A stretch of 64,000 bases of DNA from Diphasiastrum complanatum (GCA_029204225.1 CM055097.1:63184904-63248903); one strand, 5' to 3'. Numbered from the stretch's first letter, positions 23,060 to 35,366 are shown. Notes: generated by a model not told the origin, from the sequence alone. Made by a program: numbers and translations.

Positions 23060-25645
23060 TAGGAGAAGCTAGAGAAATTTTGATAGAACCTTTTCCAAAG
23101 CACAGATAGGGGACCAGGTGTACTTGAGAAGATTACAGTAGAGTTTGAATTGGACATAATTCTTCATATCAGTCCCTTTGAATTTTGAATTCCTAGAAGT
23201 GGTGCAAAATCAAGTATAATTGTTTCAAGGTCTTTAATTTTAATAAAAGTTCTTGAAAGATATGGCTCATTTTTTATATTCAAGACTCTTCTATTGTCTA
23301 AAGTTTGAAATGATGAGAGTCTTGCTTGTAGGGTCCAAGCTTTATTGGCATGTTGAAACTTGTTAACATTTTGTCATCATTAGCACATAGCAAGTTTGTA
23401 AACATGGGAATGCCACTCCATCTCAATACTCCTTGGGGAAACCTTTGCAACATTGGCAAGGTACAAATTTTGTCTTAGTACAAAAACCTTGTAGGTTGAA
23501 AATGGATGTCACTCATCAATTATTATGACAGGAGGCGATGACATTATTTACTATCCAACCATGTGTAGAAGGGGATCCACGCTAAAAAAAACTATTGTGG
23601 TCACAAAAGTGCTTGCTCCTAGAATCACGTGGATTCAAATTGAGCTACCACATTAGACATTTTAGTGGGCAAGCCCATATCACCTATCTTAGAGGAATAA
23701 TGATATGCAAAATAATATTTTTGGGGCCACGCATAGTTGTTTTGGCTTTCATGGTTTCAATAGAATTTGTTTGAGAATTCATAGCTAGAAATTTGTAACT
23801 AGAAATTCAATAGAATTTCACTTAAAAGTTTGGGCCTTGATCCATTCTTAAAAAAAGGGCCTTCTTTCCTTTCAAACCATGATAGAGTTTCCTTTATGTA
23901 ACATTGATGTCTCTCTTTGCCATCGTAAAAAACCAAGCTTATATTTGAAACCTATCCTCATTGGCAAGCTGAGTTGAAGTCTCAAGAACAAGTACGACTA
24001 AAAGTCTAATCCCAACCAATTTGTTCAATGCAAACCTACCATAAGGCACATTTCTTGTAAGGTACTAATAGATAACTTGGGCATTTGTTGCTGAGATTAT
24101 CTGCCATGCTCTATTAAGATGATGTTTAAAATTTGATCATGTAGTCAGTTGTCTCTAGATACCATTGTTGACATTTACTAGCATGTAGACATGGGTAAAT
24201 GGTAGGCCAGTGACCTCTATTGATCAAGGTGAAACATGGCTGCCCATACTTTACCACAAGTATTTTATAAATTAATAGCTCAAGAATTTTTACTCTATAT
24301 TATGGATTATAATCTGCAAACTATTTTGTTATTATCATGACAATAGTTTTTGGTTTGGATATCAATCCCTTTTATTGAGTCAAAAGGCCAAATGGAGATA
24401 ACAATGTGAAAATCTTTGATCTTTTAGGAAGCCTAGTGACATAGTTCAAAATTGCTTTGTTTGTTGTATTTGGAGTTTGTAGCACTGTATGGTCCAAAAG
24501 TATTGATGGTTTACAAATGTATCAATGATACAATTGATGTCTTCAGTTCTGTATTGCAAACTTATATCGAATTTTATTATCAATTTTCTATACATGTTTA
24601 TCAAAAATCTCATGACTCAGCAACATTATTGTTTCTTGCATATTTCCAACACTGGTTTTTAAAATAATTTTGGTTAACATGATTGCATCTTGCTTTGTGT
24701 CTATGTTACATTAGGGGATATTAGAACTCAAAATGGCCCGTTGTCAAGATGTTTTTTTATTACTTCGCACGCTTTCAATGTCCAAGTGGCCCAATAAATT
24801 GTGTCCATCTGTGATGAACTATAATAGTCCTTGACAGATGTTGGGGGTCTCTGACTCTCTCTCCTCTCTCTAGAACTAAGGACCCAATTATAGGGCACCA
24901 ATAGCCTAAAATAGCCAATTTTGGCCTATATGTCCAAATAACATGATTTTGGTGTCATTTCGAAGGTCCTGAAGTTTGAGACTTCTTCAACATAAAATAT
25001 ATACTAAAATAAAGGTATCTAGGCCTCTTTCACACGTGTGAAAGGTTAGATCCAAAACTATGTACACAAATTGCCAATTTAGGCCTCGTTCTAGTAAGAA
25101 GTAACCTTTGCAAAGATTTCTAAATTTCCATCCCATTGAGACAAGGACACTGAAGAGTCTGCAAGAGTTAATATGATGGCAGGAAGTCTGCGAGAGTTAG
25201 TTTTAGATATTGATTGATTTATGAGCAAAAAAATGGTTTTGAACCCTCGCAGACATCAAAAACTTTCATTTCCCTGAGAAATAATTCTCTGCACTTTGAA
25301 TAGAGCCAGATCCATACCAGCTCGTAAAAAGCCTGCGAGAGTTAGTTCCCAGTAGATCTTGAGAAATCAAAGTTTTAGCCTGCAAAACAATGAGAAAAAC
25401 TCTTCCACAGCCAACCTTCACACTGAGTAACTCTCGCAGATATAATCATTAGCAAGATCTGCTTCAAATCCAGCCACTATGAAAATCTAAAACCAATCAA
25501 AGCAGATCAAAAAGTTATCAATGAAAAACCACCGTAAAAGGCCTAAAATCACACTTTTGGCCAACAAAACTGATCGAATCCTTACTGATCCAGGTTGCTT
25601 CTCACATATCCATCAAGATTTAGCTACCCTGGACTCCCCCGCCGA
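23060..25645. other. Non-coding stretch
   Basis: Nothing is recognised as a gene. Near 25150-25440 the words CTGCGAGAGTTAG, CTGCAAGAGTTA and CTCTCGCAGA recur on both strands five or six times. They lie just before a gypsy gag and could belong to that element's leader or LTR, but no LTR ends were found. Confidence 0.35.
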
Positions 25646-26366
25646 ATGAATCTGAGATCAGGTCGATCAGTAGTAGGAAAAATTGCAAATCGAGCACTGA
25701 ACCTTCCAAGAGTTGTAGCTGCGCAAATCGAGGCAAAAGCAGAACCAGCAGCAATGGATCCAATGGGCCAACTTGTACCTATCACGCCCTTGCAACAGTC
25801 CAGAGGGCACCTCATCTTGAAATGCCCAAATATGATGGATCATCAAATTCTATCAGGTCCTCCAGATCTACGAACACATGCCAGATTTATGGCGAGCGGA
25901 CACCGATAGAGAAATTGATGTTGTTCTCCATGTCTTAAATCCACCGGAACAGAACCAGCTGCAGTATCCCCAAAGAGATAACGTACGGTGTCCAGTTTGT
26001 ACACAAAACCACATCGCCAACGAGTGTCTAGTTTTGAAGCAAGATTTAAACTGACACAATGGTATTGCCACATGTGTAATGTTTCATCGCACGAAACAAC
26101 ATTCTGCCCATTCAACCCCAGAATCATACAACAAAAGAGAAATCAATATCAGAATTCTTATCCTTATCACCCAGGGGCACCAAATGTGGCATCACACGGT
26201 ACAGGACGTCAGTGAATCAGCAACACATGGCTTTACCTGCACCACTAGGGCTAGCTAAGAACCAAGTGGCTCATGTGAATTTGATAGAAGCGAAACAAGA
26301 ATTGCCACCCCAACTTGAGCAGCAGCATCAGCGGTATGGTTCGGATGAACCCTTTGTAGATCCTGT
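25646..26366 (+). pseudogene. Ty3/gypsy gag remnant
   Basis: An N-terminus MNLRSGRSVVGK-like opens at 25646. The main capsid part is missing (the frame changes near 25810 and stops near 25909). Then the C-terminal zinc fingers follow in two frames: CX2CX3HX4C at 25989-26027 and, after a one-base shift, CX2CX4HX4C at 26066-26107 ending in FCPFNPRI. A further segment with frame EAKQELPPQLEQQ runs to 26366, where a family A LTR abuts. The finger region matches the second gag at 34255-34374 closely, so both are the same gypsy family. The product would package element RNA, but this copy is dead. Confidence 0.8.
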
Positions 26367-27213
26367 TGATGGAGGGAGATAGAAGAACGCGAACGGAGAA
26401 GAGAGCAAGAATATTGCGGAACAACTCTCTCATTACAATCAGCTGCTAGATGCAAAAACAGTCTAATAGAAAGTTTATGTTGAATATAACCGCAGCTTTA
26501 AGTGCTCTAATTGTCCAACAAGATCTTAAAAATTGAATCATACTCTCAAAAACAATAGTATAGTCCACCGAAGAGATTAGAGATGGTGTGTGTGGTATTA
26601 CTGAGAAATGGATTCAATGAGAAGTATAGTTCTAAAATAGATAACAATAGAATTATGATATCGCAAGTCCCTCATGCGTCAAAGACAACCATCGTCTGAT
26701 CAGAAACTGAGGAGTCATAGACGTTCGTGTTCTGATCAGAATGAGTAAACAAGCGCGATCAAACAGCGATAAAGTGCATTCAATCACAACAAACATTCAT
26801 CTACGTTATACACGGATCAAAAAGATGCTGCTACTATATTATATTGAAGCACAATACAAAATAACAATTACAACCAAAAATTGACGGCATAACTGGGAGG
26901 CCCAAATAATATGTCTCATGGACGGAGCAACCAATAATTTGTGCTTGGATGACCTATTTATAGATTTCATCCATGTATTAATTACATTGAATGTTTGTCA
27001 CCTAATCAAAAAAGCCATTGTACTTGGAAGTATATGGCTTTTGTGACAACCACACATAGTATATGTACGGTCAACAAATCAAGATCGTTGACACACGAGG
27101 ACGTCGCAAAATCTCTCAATTCACATTTTACGTGAAGGGGTTTTCTCTCACTTCGCAAATTTTGAGAAGTGGCTGGGAACGGTCCTCGTTTAAAATAGAC
27201 AACCTTCGGCAAA
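26367..27213 (-). repeat. Truncated LTR, family A, inverted
   Basis: This is the 3' part of an LTR of the same family as the solo LTR at 14861-16377, on the other strand, at good but imperfect identity. The TATA box is at 26955-26962 and the stem-loop at 26697-26738. Its 3' end (TGATGG on the plus strand) meets the gypsy gag. At the other end homology stops abruptly at 27213, where an LTR of family B begins. No primer site follows its 3' end. Confidence 0.8.
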
Positions 27214-28296
27214 TGTTCACAGATTCTCTGAATCTATGAACACGGTTCTTGTGTTTTCTTTACCTCTTCTTTAGTTACAGTTCTTTATGGTTTTTCTTCT
27301 TATTAGAACAATTACAAGCAGAAGCGTTACTTCGATTTCAAGATGGATTTCCCAGCCTGTTAGTGGGAGACACAATTCCGATGCTCAGTTACATGCAAAA
27401 ACCAGCCATGTTACCATCTTTAGCTCAAGAGGATCAACGTTTTGGAACAGGGAGCAGATCTACCACTATCTACTAAATCAGAAATCAATCAAGAAAAAGA
27501 TTAACTACTGAACAAGAAACAAGAAACTAGATTCCTAACAGCATTTGACAGTCCAAGAATCAAGAAACACTCATTTCTTGATGCTTAGAATGCCCAAGAA
27601 CAATCAAGAACTGGAAAGTAAGAGAGTATGCAAGATCTACACCACTATTCCAGCCTATTTAGTTTACTTGAATGCTGATTTCTACCTTATTCCACAAACA
27701 AGAAGTGAATTCTAATCCACAACTAAGCAAGAAACTAAAAACAAGAAACTAGTTAATCCACAATGCAAGGAATTCAAGCATGCTCATAGAAATTTCACTC
27801 AAGAACATTGCCATGAACAAGGAGCTTAGCAATCATCAAGAACTCGTGGAGGATCCTCTTTATATGCTCAAGAGAACTTGACAATACATTCAAAAGCTCT
27901 CTCACGAGAGGGGAGTCCTTAAATAAGTAAGAAGGCTGTCCATGTGGAGCCCAAGTGGCAATTCCACCAAATTAGAAATTACATGTGGAATTTGCCCTTC
28001 CACTAAAGTCACCATCAAAAGGTGGCTCCCTCTAACTAATTTAAGGGGGGGTCTACATTTATTTACAAAGCCTAGGAAATATGACTAGCTCCTACATGGT
28101 CATTTCTTCTTTGGGATACACCATGTAGGCTCACATAGATAACTCGCTGTATTCCTAGCTAGTACTTCCTCGGCTCTCGTGCTCGGCTCTCAGCTTCCTG
28201 CTCTCCTCCTTCTGAGACCTCCTCGGTCATGGGTGAGAGATAACTTGTGTCTTCAGCTTGGATTGGCATATGGGGATTCTCTGGAATCTGCTAACA
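27214..28296 (-). repeat. LTR, family B (1083 bp), minus strand
   Basis: Read leftward it starts TGTTAGCAGATTCC at 28296 and ends CTGTGAACA at 27214. It is preceded by a purine-rich TTAGGGGTGGATAA that can serve as polypurine tract. The first 400 bases are repeated in inverted orientation at 29832-30226 with few differences, which supports the start. It is the 3' LTR of whatever element encoded the relic at 28300-29660. Confidence 0.75.
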
Positions 28297-28299
28297 TTA

Positions 28300-29660
28300 T
28301 CCACCCCTAATCTGTTGCAGGACCCACTGCAACACCGGTGATGTCTTCCGCTTGGCACTTGGAAAAGCGTGGATCTTCGTTCGCTTCCGTAAAACCAGGT
28401 GCTTATTGTCCGCAAAATTTGTTCTTCAAAATTGAAAGTCTCTCAATTGGCCGCTACATACCAGCCCTCTTGAGAACTTCTTGCAAGTCTTGCTCGCCTC
28501 GTCGTCGTGTCATTTGTTTTCGTTCGCCCATCTTTCATCCTAGGGCTTCAAAAACCTGGAAGCGGAGCTTACTTCCGAAATTGAGGGGCCCCATATATTC
28601 TCTTATCTTCTCCACAAAGCCCATTTCCTACCAGTCTTCCACCATGGTCACATAGCGTGACGACATGAAGGTCGCTCTGTAGTATAGCCTGGCCATCATT
28701 TCATGGTCTTCTTCTATCTTGAGGGCTACATTTGGGTTGATTTTGATGGGCTCCAGGCCTCGATCCTAGAAACACTTTTGTTACATCAGAAAGGCCATGG
28801 ATCTACAATACTGGGCACTTTCTTGCATGCAAAGTTTGACACTTGTTTTGTTTTTATGCCCGAAGTTGAGTAACTGCAGCCTCATATCATCCGGGGTGGT
28901 TCTCTCTGAAATTCCTGGGATGACTGGCCAGTTTACCAACTCTACTCACGGCTTTTCCACCGGCCATGGGTTTCTACGTTTGAGTGGCATGTAGAAAGGA
29001 TCCACTCGCTTTCATGCCGATGCCTTCAAATACTCTTGAAGTCGCCTGCTATCCTTCAGGACTTTATTCCACCATTCTGGCTGCGGTTGTAACGCGACAA
29101 TGATCTCGGCCCTGATGGAGTATTGGCTTTGATCAATGTCTTCTTTCCCTCACCTCATGCTGGGAGGGTATTTTCTTTCAAACTTTTCTGATTCCCTTGT
29201 ATCAGCCAATTTGCCTCTGGGCATGGTAGGGGAAGTTGTCCTACGCTTTGGAGCAGGTGATGCTTTGGAGTTCGGCTTGTCTAGAAGGATGGTGACCAGG
29301 ATCAAAGACATCAGGTAAGCATAGTATGTGGATGACGAGTCCATTGGGGTGGTAGTCAGGGAGATGCTATAGTTGCTCAGGTATGATATGTCATTTGATG
29401 TATGGACAATGTTCTTCAGTTGGTGCATCATGTGGTGACCTAGGGACAGGTCAAGCCTATTTGGAAGTAGGTGGCATTGAGAGTACTTGGGGTGGTACAT
29501 ATCTTGAGGGTATGGACTGCATTACGGGGTGATGTGGATCCAGCATGCCCATGGTTGTGAGCTAACAGAGATGGAGATGGTTTCTCAGGGAGTGACAGTT
29601 GATACTTTGGCAAGGGTTTACCACAATAATAGCATGGACCTTTCTTTCTATAATAAGAAC
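28300..29660 (-). pseudogene. Relic of an unrecognised retroelement protein next to LTR B
   Basis: One minus-strand frame reads through most of 29120-28300 with about ten isolated stops. Upstream, another frame near 29640 holds CYYCGKP, possibly half of a zinc knuckle. The part at about 29080-28450 aligns colinearly with the plus-strand ORF at 38690-39310: a shared QPEW, a W-x-VIP motif, then ARLYYRA against ARVYYRA, with similar spacing over about 210 residues. I do not recognise the domain; it has no RT, integrase, protease or RNase H motif. It ends directly before the LTR, a post-pol position. Several stops look like W, Q or R codons changed by C-to-T decay. The minus-strand ORF at 29440-29895 overlaps it only partly and its start lies in LTR sequence. 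Confidence 0.6.
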
Positions 29661-29674
29661 TAGAATCATCACCT

Positions 29675-29831
29675 TGAAGAGAGAAAATTCCAAAAGGTCC
29701 TCTATTTTTAAGGGTTGAACTGTTAAAGACACCTTCGTCAACTTGTTTTAAGGACACCTTCGGTTCTTTCATTTTTTCTGAAAAGTGCGAGAAAGTTGAA
29801 CTACTAAAGACATCTTCGTCTTTTTGAGGGC
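29675..29831 (+). repeat. LTR family A fragment (157 bp)
   Basis: This matches 15265-15435 of the solo LTR (GAAGAGAGAAAATTCC to TTTTTGAGGG), with a small internal deletion. It is in plus orientation and abuts the start of an LTR of family B at 29832. Confidence 0.8.
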
Positions 29832-30226
29832 TGTTAGCAGATTCTAAAGAATCCCCAGATGCCGAGCCAAGCTGAAGACACAAATTATCTCTCACCCATG
29901 ATCGAGGAGGTCTCAGAAGGAGGAGAGCAGAAGAAGCTGAGAGCCGAGCATGAGAGCAGAGGAAGTACTAGCTAGGAAGACAGTGAGTTATCTATGTGAG
30001 CCTACATGGTGTATCCCAAAGAAGGAATGACCATGTAGGAGCTAGTCATATTTCCTAGGCTTTGTAAATAAATGTAGACCCCCCTTAAATTAGTTAGAGT
30101 GAGCCACCTTTTGATGGTGACCTTTAGTGGAAGGGCAAATTCCACATGTAACTTCTAATTTGGTGGAATTGCCACTTGGGCTCCACATGGGCAGCCTTCT
30201 TACTTATTTAAGGGCTCTTCTGACGG
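29832..30226 (+). repeat. LTR family B, 5' part only
   Basis: It begins TGTTAGCAGATTC and is the near-identical inverted partner of 27900-28296. Homology ends after TTATTTAAGGGCTC, where a diverged copy of the same LTR family starts. Confidence 0.8.
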
Positions 30227-30230
30227 ATCC

Positions 30231-31040
30231 CCAAGATACTCGGACAAAGCAACTCAAGAGCACCTCTCACCTTAGACCGAGGAGGTCTCTGAGAAGACGA
30301 GACTAATGAAGACTGAGAGCCGAGAAATACTAGCTAAGAAAAGACATGCAAGAACTGTGTAAGCCTCATGGTGAATCCCGGAAGATGGAATGACCATGTA
30401 GGAACTAGTATTTCTAAGCAAATGTAATAAATGCAAGTAGACCCCTCTTAAAGAAAGTAGAGTGAGCCACCTTTTGATGGTGACCTCTAGTGGAGAGCAA
30501 TATTCCACTTGTAATTTGTGAAATGTGGAAATTCCACTAGGATGCCACCTATGGAGCTCTCTTGCTTATTTAAGAGACTCCCTCTTTATGAAGAGGAGCT
30601 TTTTGCATTGTATCTACTCCATGCTTAATAAGAAGATTTTCCATGAGTTTGATGCTACACTAAGCTCCTTGATCATGATGGTTTTCTTGAGTGATGCCCC
30701 TATGATCATGCCCTTCCATTCATATTGTGTGTGGTTGTGGATTTAGAGTGGATTAGTTTTTTTGCTTTCCTAGTTGTGGACTAGGTTTCTTGTTTTCTTG
30801 TGGATTAATGTAGGAGCCAGCATTCAAGTAAACTAAATAGGCTGGATCTGTGGTGTGATTCTTGCATATCTTTGTACAATCCAGTTCTTGATGTTCTTGG
30901 GATGTCCAAGAATCAAAAGGCTGGTTGGTTTCTTGATTCTTGGACTTCTAACATGCTGTAGATTAGTTTCTTGTTTCTTGTTTTGTCAATTTATGCAAGG
31001 TAGAGTGTTAATGTAGTGTAGGCTCTGATTTCAGTTCGTT
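30231..31040 (+). repeat. Diverged LTR, family B-prime
   Basis: It starts TGACGGATCCCC and follows the order of LTR B (GAGGAGGTCTC, TGACCATGTAGGA, CACCTTTTGATGGTGAC, CATTCAAGTAAACTAAATAGGC, GTTTCTTGTTTCTTG) at clearly lower identity. It lies in tandem with the truncated B copy. Its 3' end is not fixed. The stretch 31041-31349 after it holds nothing recognisable. Confidence 0.6.
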
Positions 31041-31349
31041 TTAAGTACAGGTAGCTGTAGAATCTGTAGAACGTTCATTGGTTTGTATGTTGATATGTGA
31101 ATGAGCGTTCTTGGCTTGAATCCATGTAGAATGTAAGTGCGTTCAAGAATGACGTCTCTGAGTTGTCCTCTGACAGACAAGACATAAAGAAAATACTACA
31201 ACGAAACTTTGTTTCCTTCTGCCTAGGTTGGCATCGTAAAATCTATCAAAAAACCATCTAACGACTGCCATGAAACCTAATAACAGGCAAAAATGGATCT
31301 GTAAGCAAGAAGCAGAAAAGTAAACAACAGGTCCTCTAGAGCAGGGGAT

Positions 31350-34130
31350 CTGTCAACAAGGTCACGGTTGGTGCCTTGATATCTTCATCAGATTCAGCAT
31401 ATCGAAGAACTTCTGGTGCCTGATCCTGGGAAGCGCTTTGGTGAAGATGTCTGCGGCCATTTATGTTGTGGAGCAGTATTGAAGGATCACTTGTCCTGAA
31501 AAAAATTTCTTCCGAATGAAATGATACTGAATCTCTATGTGCTTAGATTTGCCATGAAATCTGAGATTCAATGATAGTGAAATACAACTCAAGTTGTCAC
31601 ACAAAATGGTGGTAGCATTGAACTAAGTATGATGTAAGTCGTGAAGTGATAACTTGATCCATACAGCTTCTTTTGAAGCTTGGCATGCTGCGATGTACTT
31701 TGCCTATGTCGAAGAAAGCGCAACTGATTTCTGCTTCCTTGAGTTCCACAAAATCGGTCCCCCTGCCAGATAGAAACAAAACCCGGAGGTAGATTTTCTG
31801 GTGGAGACTGTTCCTCCCCAATCTAAGTCGGAATAGACTCATAGGTTGAGTGGGTTGATAACATTTCCATCATAACATAAGATGGGATCTAAACTTCCCT
31901 GAATATAGCTCATCACTCTCTTTAACGCTTTCCAATGAGAGATCCTAGGGTGATCACGCTCCATATGCTCAAGAGCCGACTCTACAATACTCGTAGCTCA
32001 CCGAAAAATTGCATGGCAGCATCCTGGTGCAGATGCTATAATTGATGTGGATGAAAAGAGAGATAAACCTCCTCACGTTCCAATTGGTGATGCACCAATG
32101 CCACCGGCACATAATGAAGAAAGGCCGTTAGAACTGCTTCAATCAGTTGAATCTCCTTCTGAAGAGACCAATACAGAGAAAGATTTGGAGAGAAATTACG
32201 ATGTACAGGAAGCGGAGGAACTACCTCGGTCCAGCCCACTCATACATTAACGATCCTATTAGTGAATGATAAGGGTACTTCACTATCAGAATCAACACAA
32301 GTAGGTTTAGTCAATACTATATTTGGATCCATTAGAGTATCAATGGGTTTGCAATCAGACATATGAAATTTTTCTAAAATGTCTTTTAGATATGTCTGCT
32401 GGCTAAAATATATCTTATTATGAAGCCTTTTTCTAGTAATGTGAACTCCTAGCAAAGAATTGAGAGCTCCTAAATTAGTCATGTCAAATTCTTTTGACAA
32501 ATCACTCTTAGTAGTGTGCAGTAGAGAAGTGTCATTAGACAGAATAAATGCATCATCTACGTGAAGAGCTATGTGAACTGAATTGGTGCCTATATGTTTC
32601 GAATAAACATTACAGTCAGCTGAATTGTTTGCAAATCCCAATTGAATGAGATAAGAGTTGATTCTAGCGAACCATGCTCTTGCGACCTGTTTCAGACCAT
32701 AGATTGCTTTGTGCAGCTTGCACACTTTGTGCTCTTGGTCTTTGACTTCAAATCCTTCCGGTTGGATGGTTAACAGTTCCTCTTCGACATTGTCGTTGAG
32801 AAATGTTGTCTTGATATCCATTTGGTGCATTTTGAGATCTTCTGCGGCTGCTAACGCAATCAGAGTCCTGATTGACTGTATCTTGATGACAGGACTGAAA
32901 ATTTCTTGATAATCCACTTCTTGGACTTGAGTGAATCCTTTAGCCACCAGCTGTGCTTTCCATTTGGCAATGGAACCATCAAAGTTGATCATCTTCTTGA
33001 AGATCCACTTGTTGTCGATTACTCTCTTGTGACTGGAATACTCGACCAGTGTCCAGGTCTGATTCATCAAAAGTGAGTTGTACTCGCTTTCCATAGCTTC
33101 TTGTCACTTCACAACATCTTTGGAGTTAATTGCTTCAACTAGGCACTCTAGTTCTTCTGATGAAGTCCATAATGATTAAGGTGCATACCTGTCAGAAACT
33201 GTTCAAGTCCGTGTGGATCTGCGAATGTTTGGTTGACCAGGATGCAATGATGCTTCTTCTTGAATTTCTCCATATCTGTTCGAGCTAGCCTGGTCTGGTT
33301 TGATGACAGGTACTGTCGGCAGCTCGGCTTCTGTAGTTGTAGTTGCAGGTTCTGTAGAAGAAACATCAACATTGGAAGAATCCATGCTATGTAAAATAGG
33401 ATGAAATGACATAGCATCATTTATCGATGGTTGTTTGAAATCATAGTATGTATGTTCTTGAAATATTACATCCCTAGAGACAAATACTACATTGGTCGAT
33501 GGATCATAAACTCTATAAGCTTTATGTTCATCGGGATAGCCAATGAAAATACATTTATTTGTCCTATGATCTAGCTTCTTCTTAAGCTGTTTAGGAATGT
33601 GAACAAAACATATACAACCAAAGATTTTTAAATGACTAACACTAGGCTTGTGCCCATGCCAAAATTCATAAGAAGTTTTGTTGCTGACGGCTTTGGTGTT
33701 GGATCTGTTCTGCACGTAACAGACTGTGGTAGTGGCTTCTGCCCAGAACTTCGCAAGTAGGTGTGCTTGATGTAGCATGAATCTAGTTGAGTTGAGAAGA
33801 GTTTGATTCTTCCTTTCCGCAATCTCGTTCTGTTAAGATGAATAGGAAGTGATAAACTGTCTTCTAATACCATGTTCAGCCATGTAGTCGAACATCTCGT
33901 TAGAGATGTATTCGCCACCACCATCAGTTCGGAGTGCCTTCACTTCTGTAGATGTTTGTGTCTCAACCATGGCCTTGAATCTCTTGAAGCATTCAAAGGC
34001 TTCATATTTGTGCTTAATAAACATGACTGTAGACCATCCAGACTAATCATCTATGAAAGTGATAAAATAGATTGCATCTCCTAAGGACGGAGTTGGCATT
34101 GGACCACAAAGATCACTATGTACAAGATCC
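31350..34130 (-). pseudogene. Copia pol remnant: integrase, RT and RNase H
   Basis: Read leftward, this is copia pol in broken frames. Integrase runs 34130-33400 (VHSDLCGPMP at the start, then LRTDGGGEYIS; the AERKNQT block with the Glu is near 33810), then the post-core GYPDEHKAYRVY part and linker. RT is open at 33094-32240 and carries H-V-D-D instead of Y-V-D-D. RNase H runs from about 31985 to 31370, with CDNLSCISLSL and SKHIEIQYHFI. Between RT and RNase H, 31990-32255 is foreign sequence. The RNase H is very close to that at 43497-43882, so both belong to one family. No LTR remains at either end; at 34130-34140 it meets a plus-strand gypsy gag. Confidence 0.88.
31990..32255 (+). other. 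Foreign plus-strand segment inside the copia pol remnant
   Basis: The minus-strand RT frame ends at about 32253 (FTNRIV then stop) and RNase H resumes near 31985. Between them a plus-strand frame reads open from about 32010 to 32250 with an acidic, proline-rich sequence (DEKRDKPPHVPIG, later EEADEL-like text). It resembles the linker between integrase and RT of copia elements, but I could not match it. It may be a captured piece of another element in opposite orientation. Confidence 0.4.
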
Positions 34131-34149
34131 AAGATCCAATCAACTATCC

Positions 34150-34479
34150 AACAGAACAATACTGTCATTAAAATTTTTACAAGGAGCTGTAGCAGTAACG
34201 CCACATAAACCAGAACCGAACCAGCTGCAGTATCCAAGATGGGAATATGTATGGTGTTCAGTGTGCACGCAAAACCATACAACAAACGAGTGTCCAGTCC
34301 TAAAGCAAAATCTGAGACTGACAAATAGATTCTGCCATCTGTGCAATGCAACATCGCACGATACGGCATTTTGTCCGTTCAACCCCCGGATTGTTGACAC
34401 ACCCATCACATTTGGGGTGAATATGATAAACGTAGCATGGCTGTCAGCGGAACCTATTGAGAACCCAATGGATCGATGA
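34150..34479 (+). pseudogene. Gypsy Gag C-terminal part with two zinc fingers
   Basis: The frame opens from copia sequence and becomes gypsy-like near 34190 (EPNQLQYP). It shows CX2CX3HX4C at 34255-34293 and CX2CX4HX4C at 34333-34374, ending FCPFNPRI. The first finger has one residue fewer than usual between C and H. The same odd spacing is found in the 26.0-kb relative, so it is a family trait and not a local error. The N-terminal capsid half is missing. Confidence 0.75.
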
Positions 34480-34552
34480 TTTGGTCCCTTGGCAACATGC
34501 TCTAACTTATAATAAAGAGATTGAACTAACCGATGAATAGGTCCTACACCAC

Positions 34553-34957
34553 ATGGACCCAGATCGTTACGGAATCAGGAAAGTACCAACTCAACCACCG
34601 CAAAAGTCTGCTATGGCGAAGGTCTCAAAAATCGATCCACCCAAGGCACATGTGAATAAGAAGAATCAGTTGAAGCAGCGCTACAACCAGGTGATCCGTT
34701 GGAGTGATCTACCCGATGAGGTGATAGCTACAATGGATGTGGATATTCGCAACCATGAGGCGAATGTCATGGCAGTCCCGATGAAGGACAAGAAGGACGA
34801 GTCCACCAAGATGACAAAAAAGAGCAAAAAAAAAGTATTGGAATCCTTGAAGTCAATCAAGTTGGACTCAGATACAGCATCATCTTCTACACAGGTGACA
34901 AAAAATAAAAAAAAGACCAGTCGGGCTAAGATCAATATGCTAAAAGAGGAATCTTGA
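34553..34957 (+). pseudogene. Gag-Pol linker ORF of the gypsy element
   Basis: 134 codons starting at an ATG (34553), very basic, with lysine-rich runs (TKMTKKSKKKVLESLKS) near residues 80-95. I see no protease motif (no D-S/T-G). It sits between the zinc-finger Gag and the RT edge and probably was the Gag C-terminus or protease flank. Two stops close it at 34955-34960 and a second frame follows. Function is not assigned. Confidence 0.5.
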
Positions 34958-34975
34958 TGAGCGCCAGTTCACGAG

Positions 34976-35345
34976 ATGCCTGAGACTTTCAAGAACTATA
35001 CCTTGGACGATGTGGTAATCATGATGCTGCAAGCCCATAGAGAACCTGATCAAAGTCAGGCACCAGCGGAACAAGTCTTCGAGGGACCTACGCAAACACA
35101 GCCAATGAACCTTGCCGAGCCAGGTGAAGAAGAAAAGATAGTGCATGTAGGAGAGCAGTTAACACCCACACAGTTCAAGAAACTACGATCATTGTTGGTG
35201 GAGTATAAAGATTGTTTTGCCTGGAGTTACAATGATCTTAAGGGCATTCCACCAACAGTAGTCCAACACACCATACCCTTGGTGGACGGAGTAGTCCCCA
35301 AGGTAAGCCGTTATTATCGCTTGCGCTGGCAGATGATGCCTTATT
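34976..35345 (+). pseudogene. Gypsy RT N-terminal edge, deleted after
   Basis: The frame contains a segment typical of the region just before gypsy RT: LLVEYKDCFAWSYNDLKGIPP, about 70-90 residues in, then HTIPL. After VVPKVSRYYRL the sequence jumps to LADDALFYVDTVPEW, which belongs after RNase H and before integrase. RT fingers, palm and thumb and all RNase H are gone. The rest of this ORF up to 35386 is out of frame. Confidence 0.75.
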
Positions 35346-35366
35346 TTACGTGGACACAGTACCAGA

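Noticed and set aside
25843-26127. Minus-strand ORFs over the gypsy Gag fingers here and at 34140-34409
   Set aside because: They are antisense to recognised zinc-finger Gag sequence and resemble each other only because the sense strands are homologous.
29440-29895. 151-codon minus-strand ORF
   Set aside because: Its first half is antisense to an LTR family A fragment and the start of LTR B (29675-29895). Only the last part may belong to the element relic, so it is not one gene.
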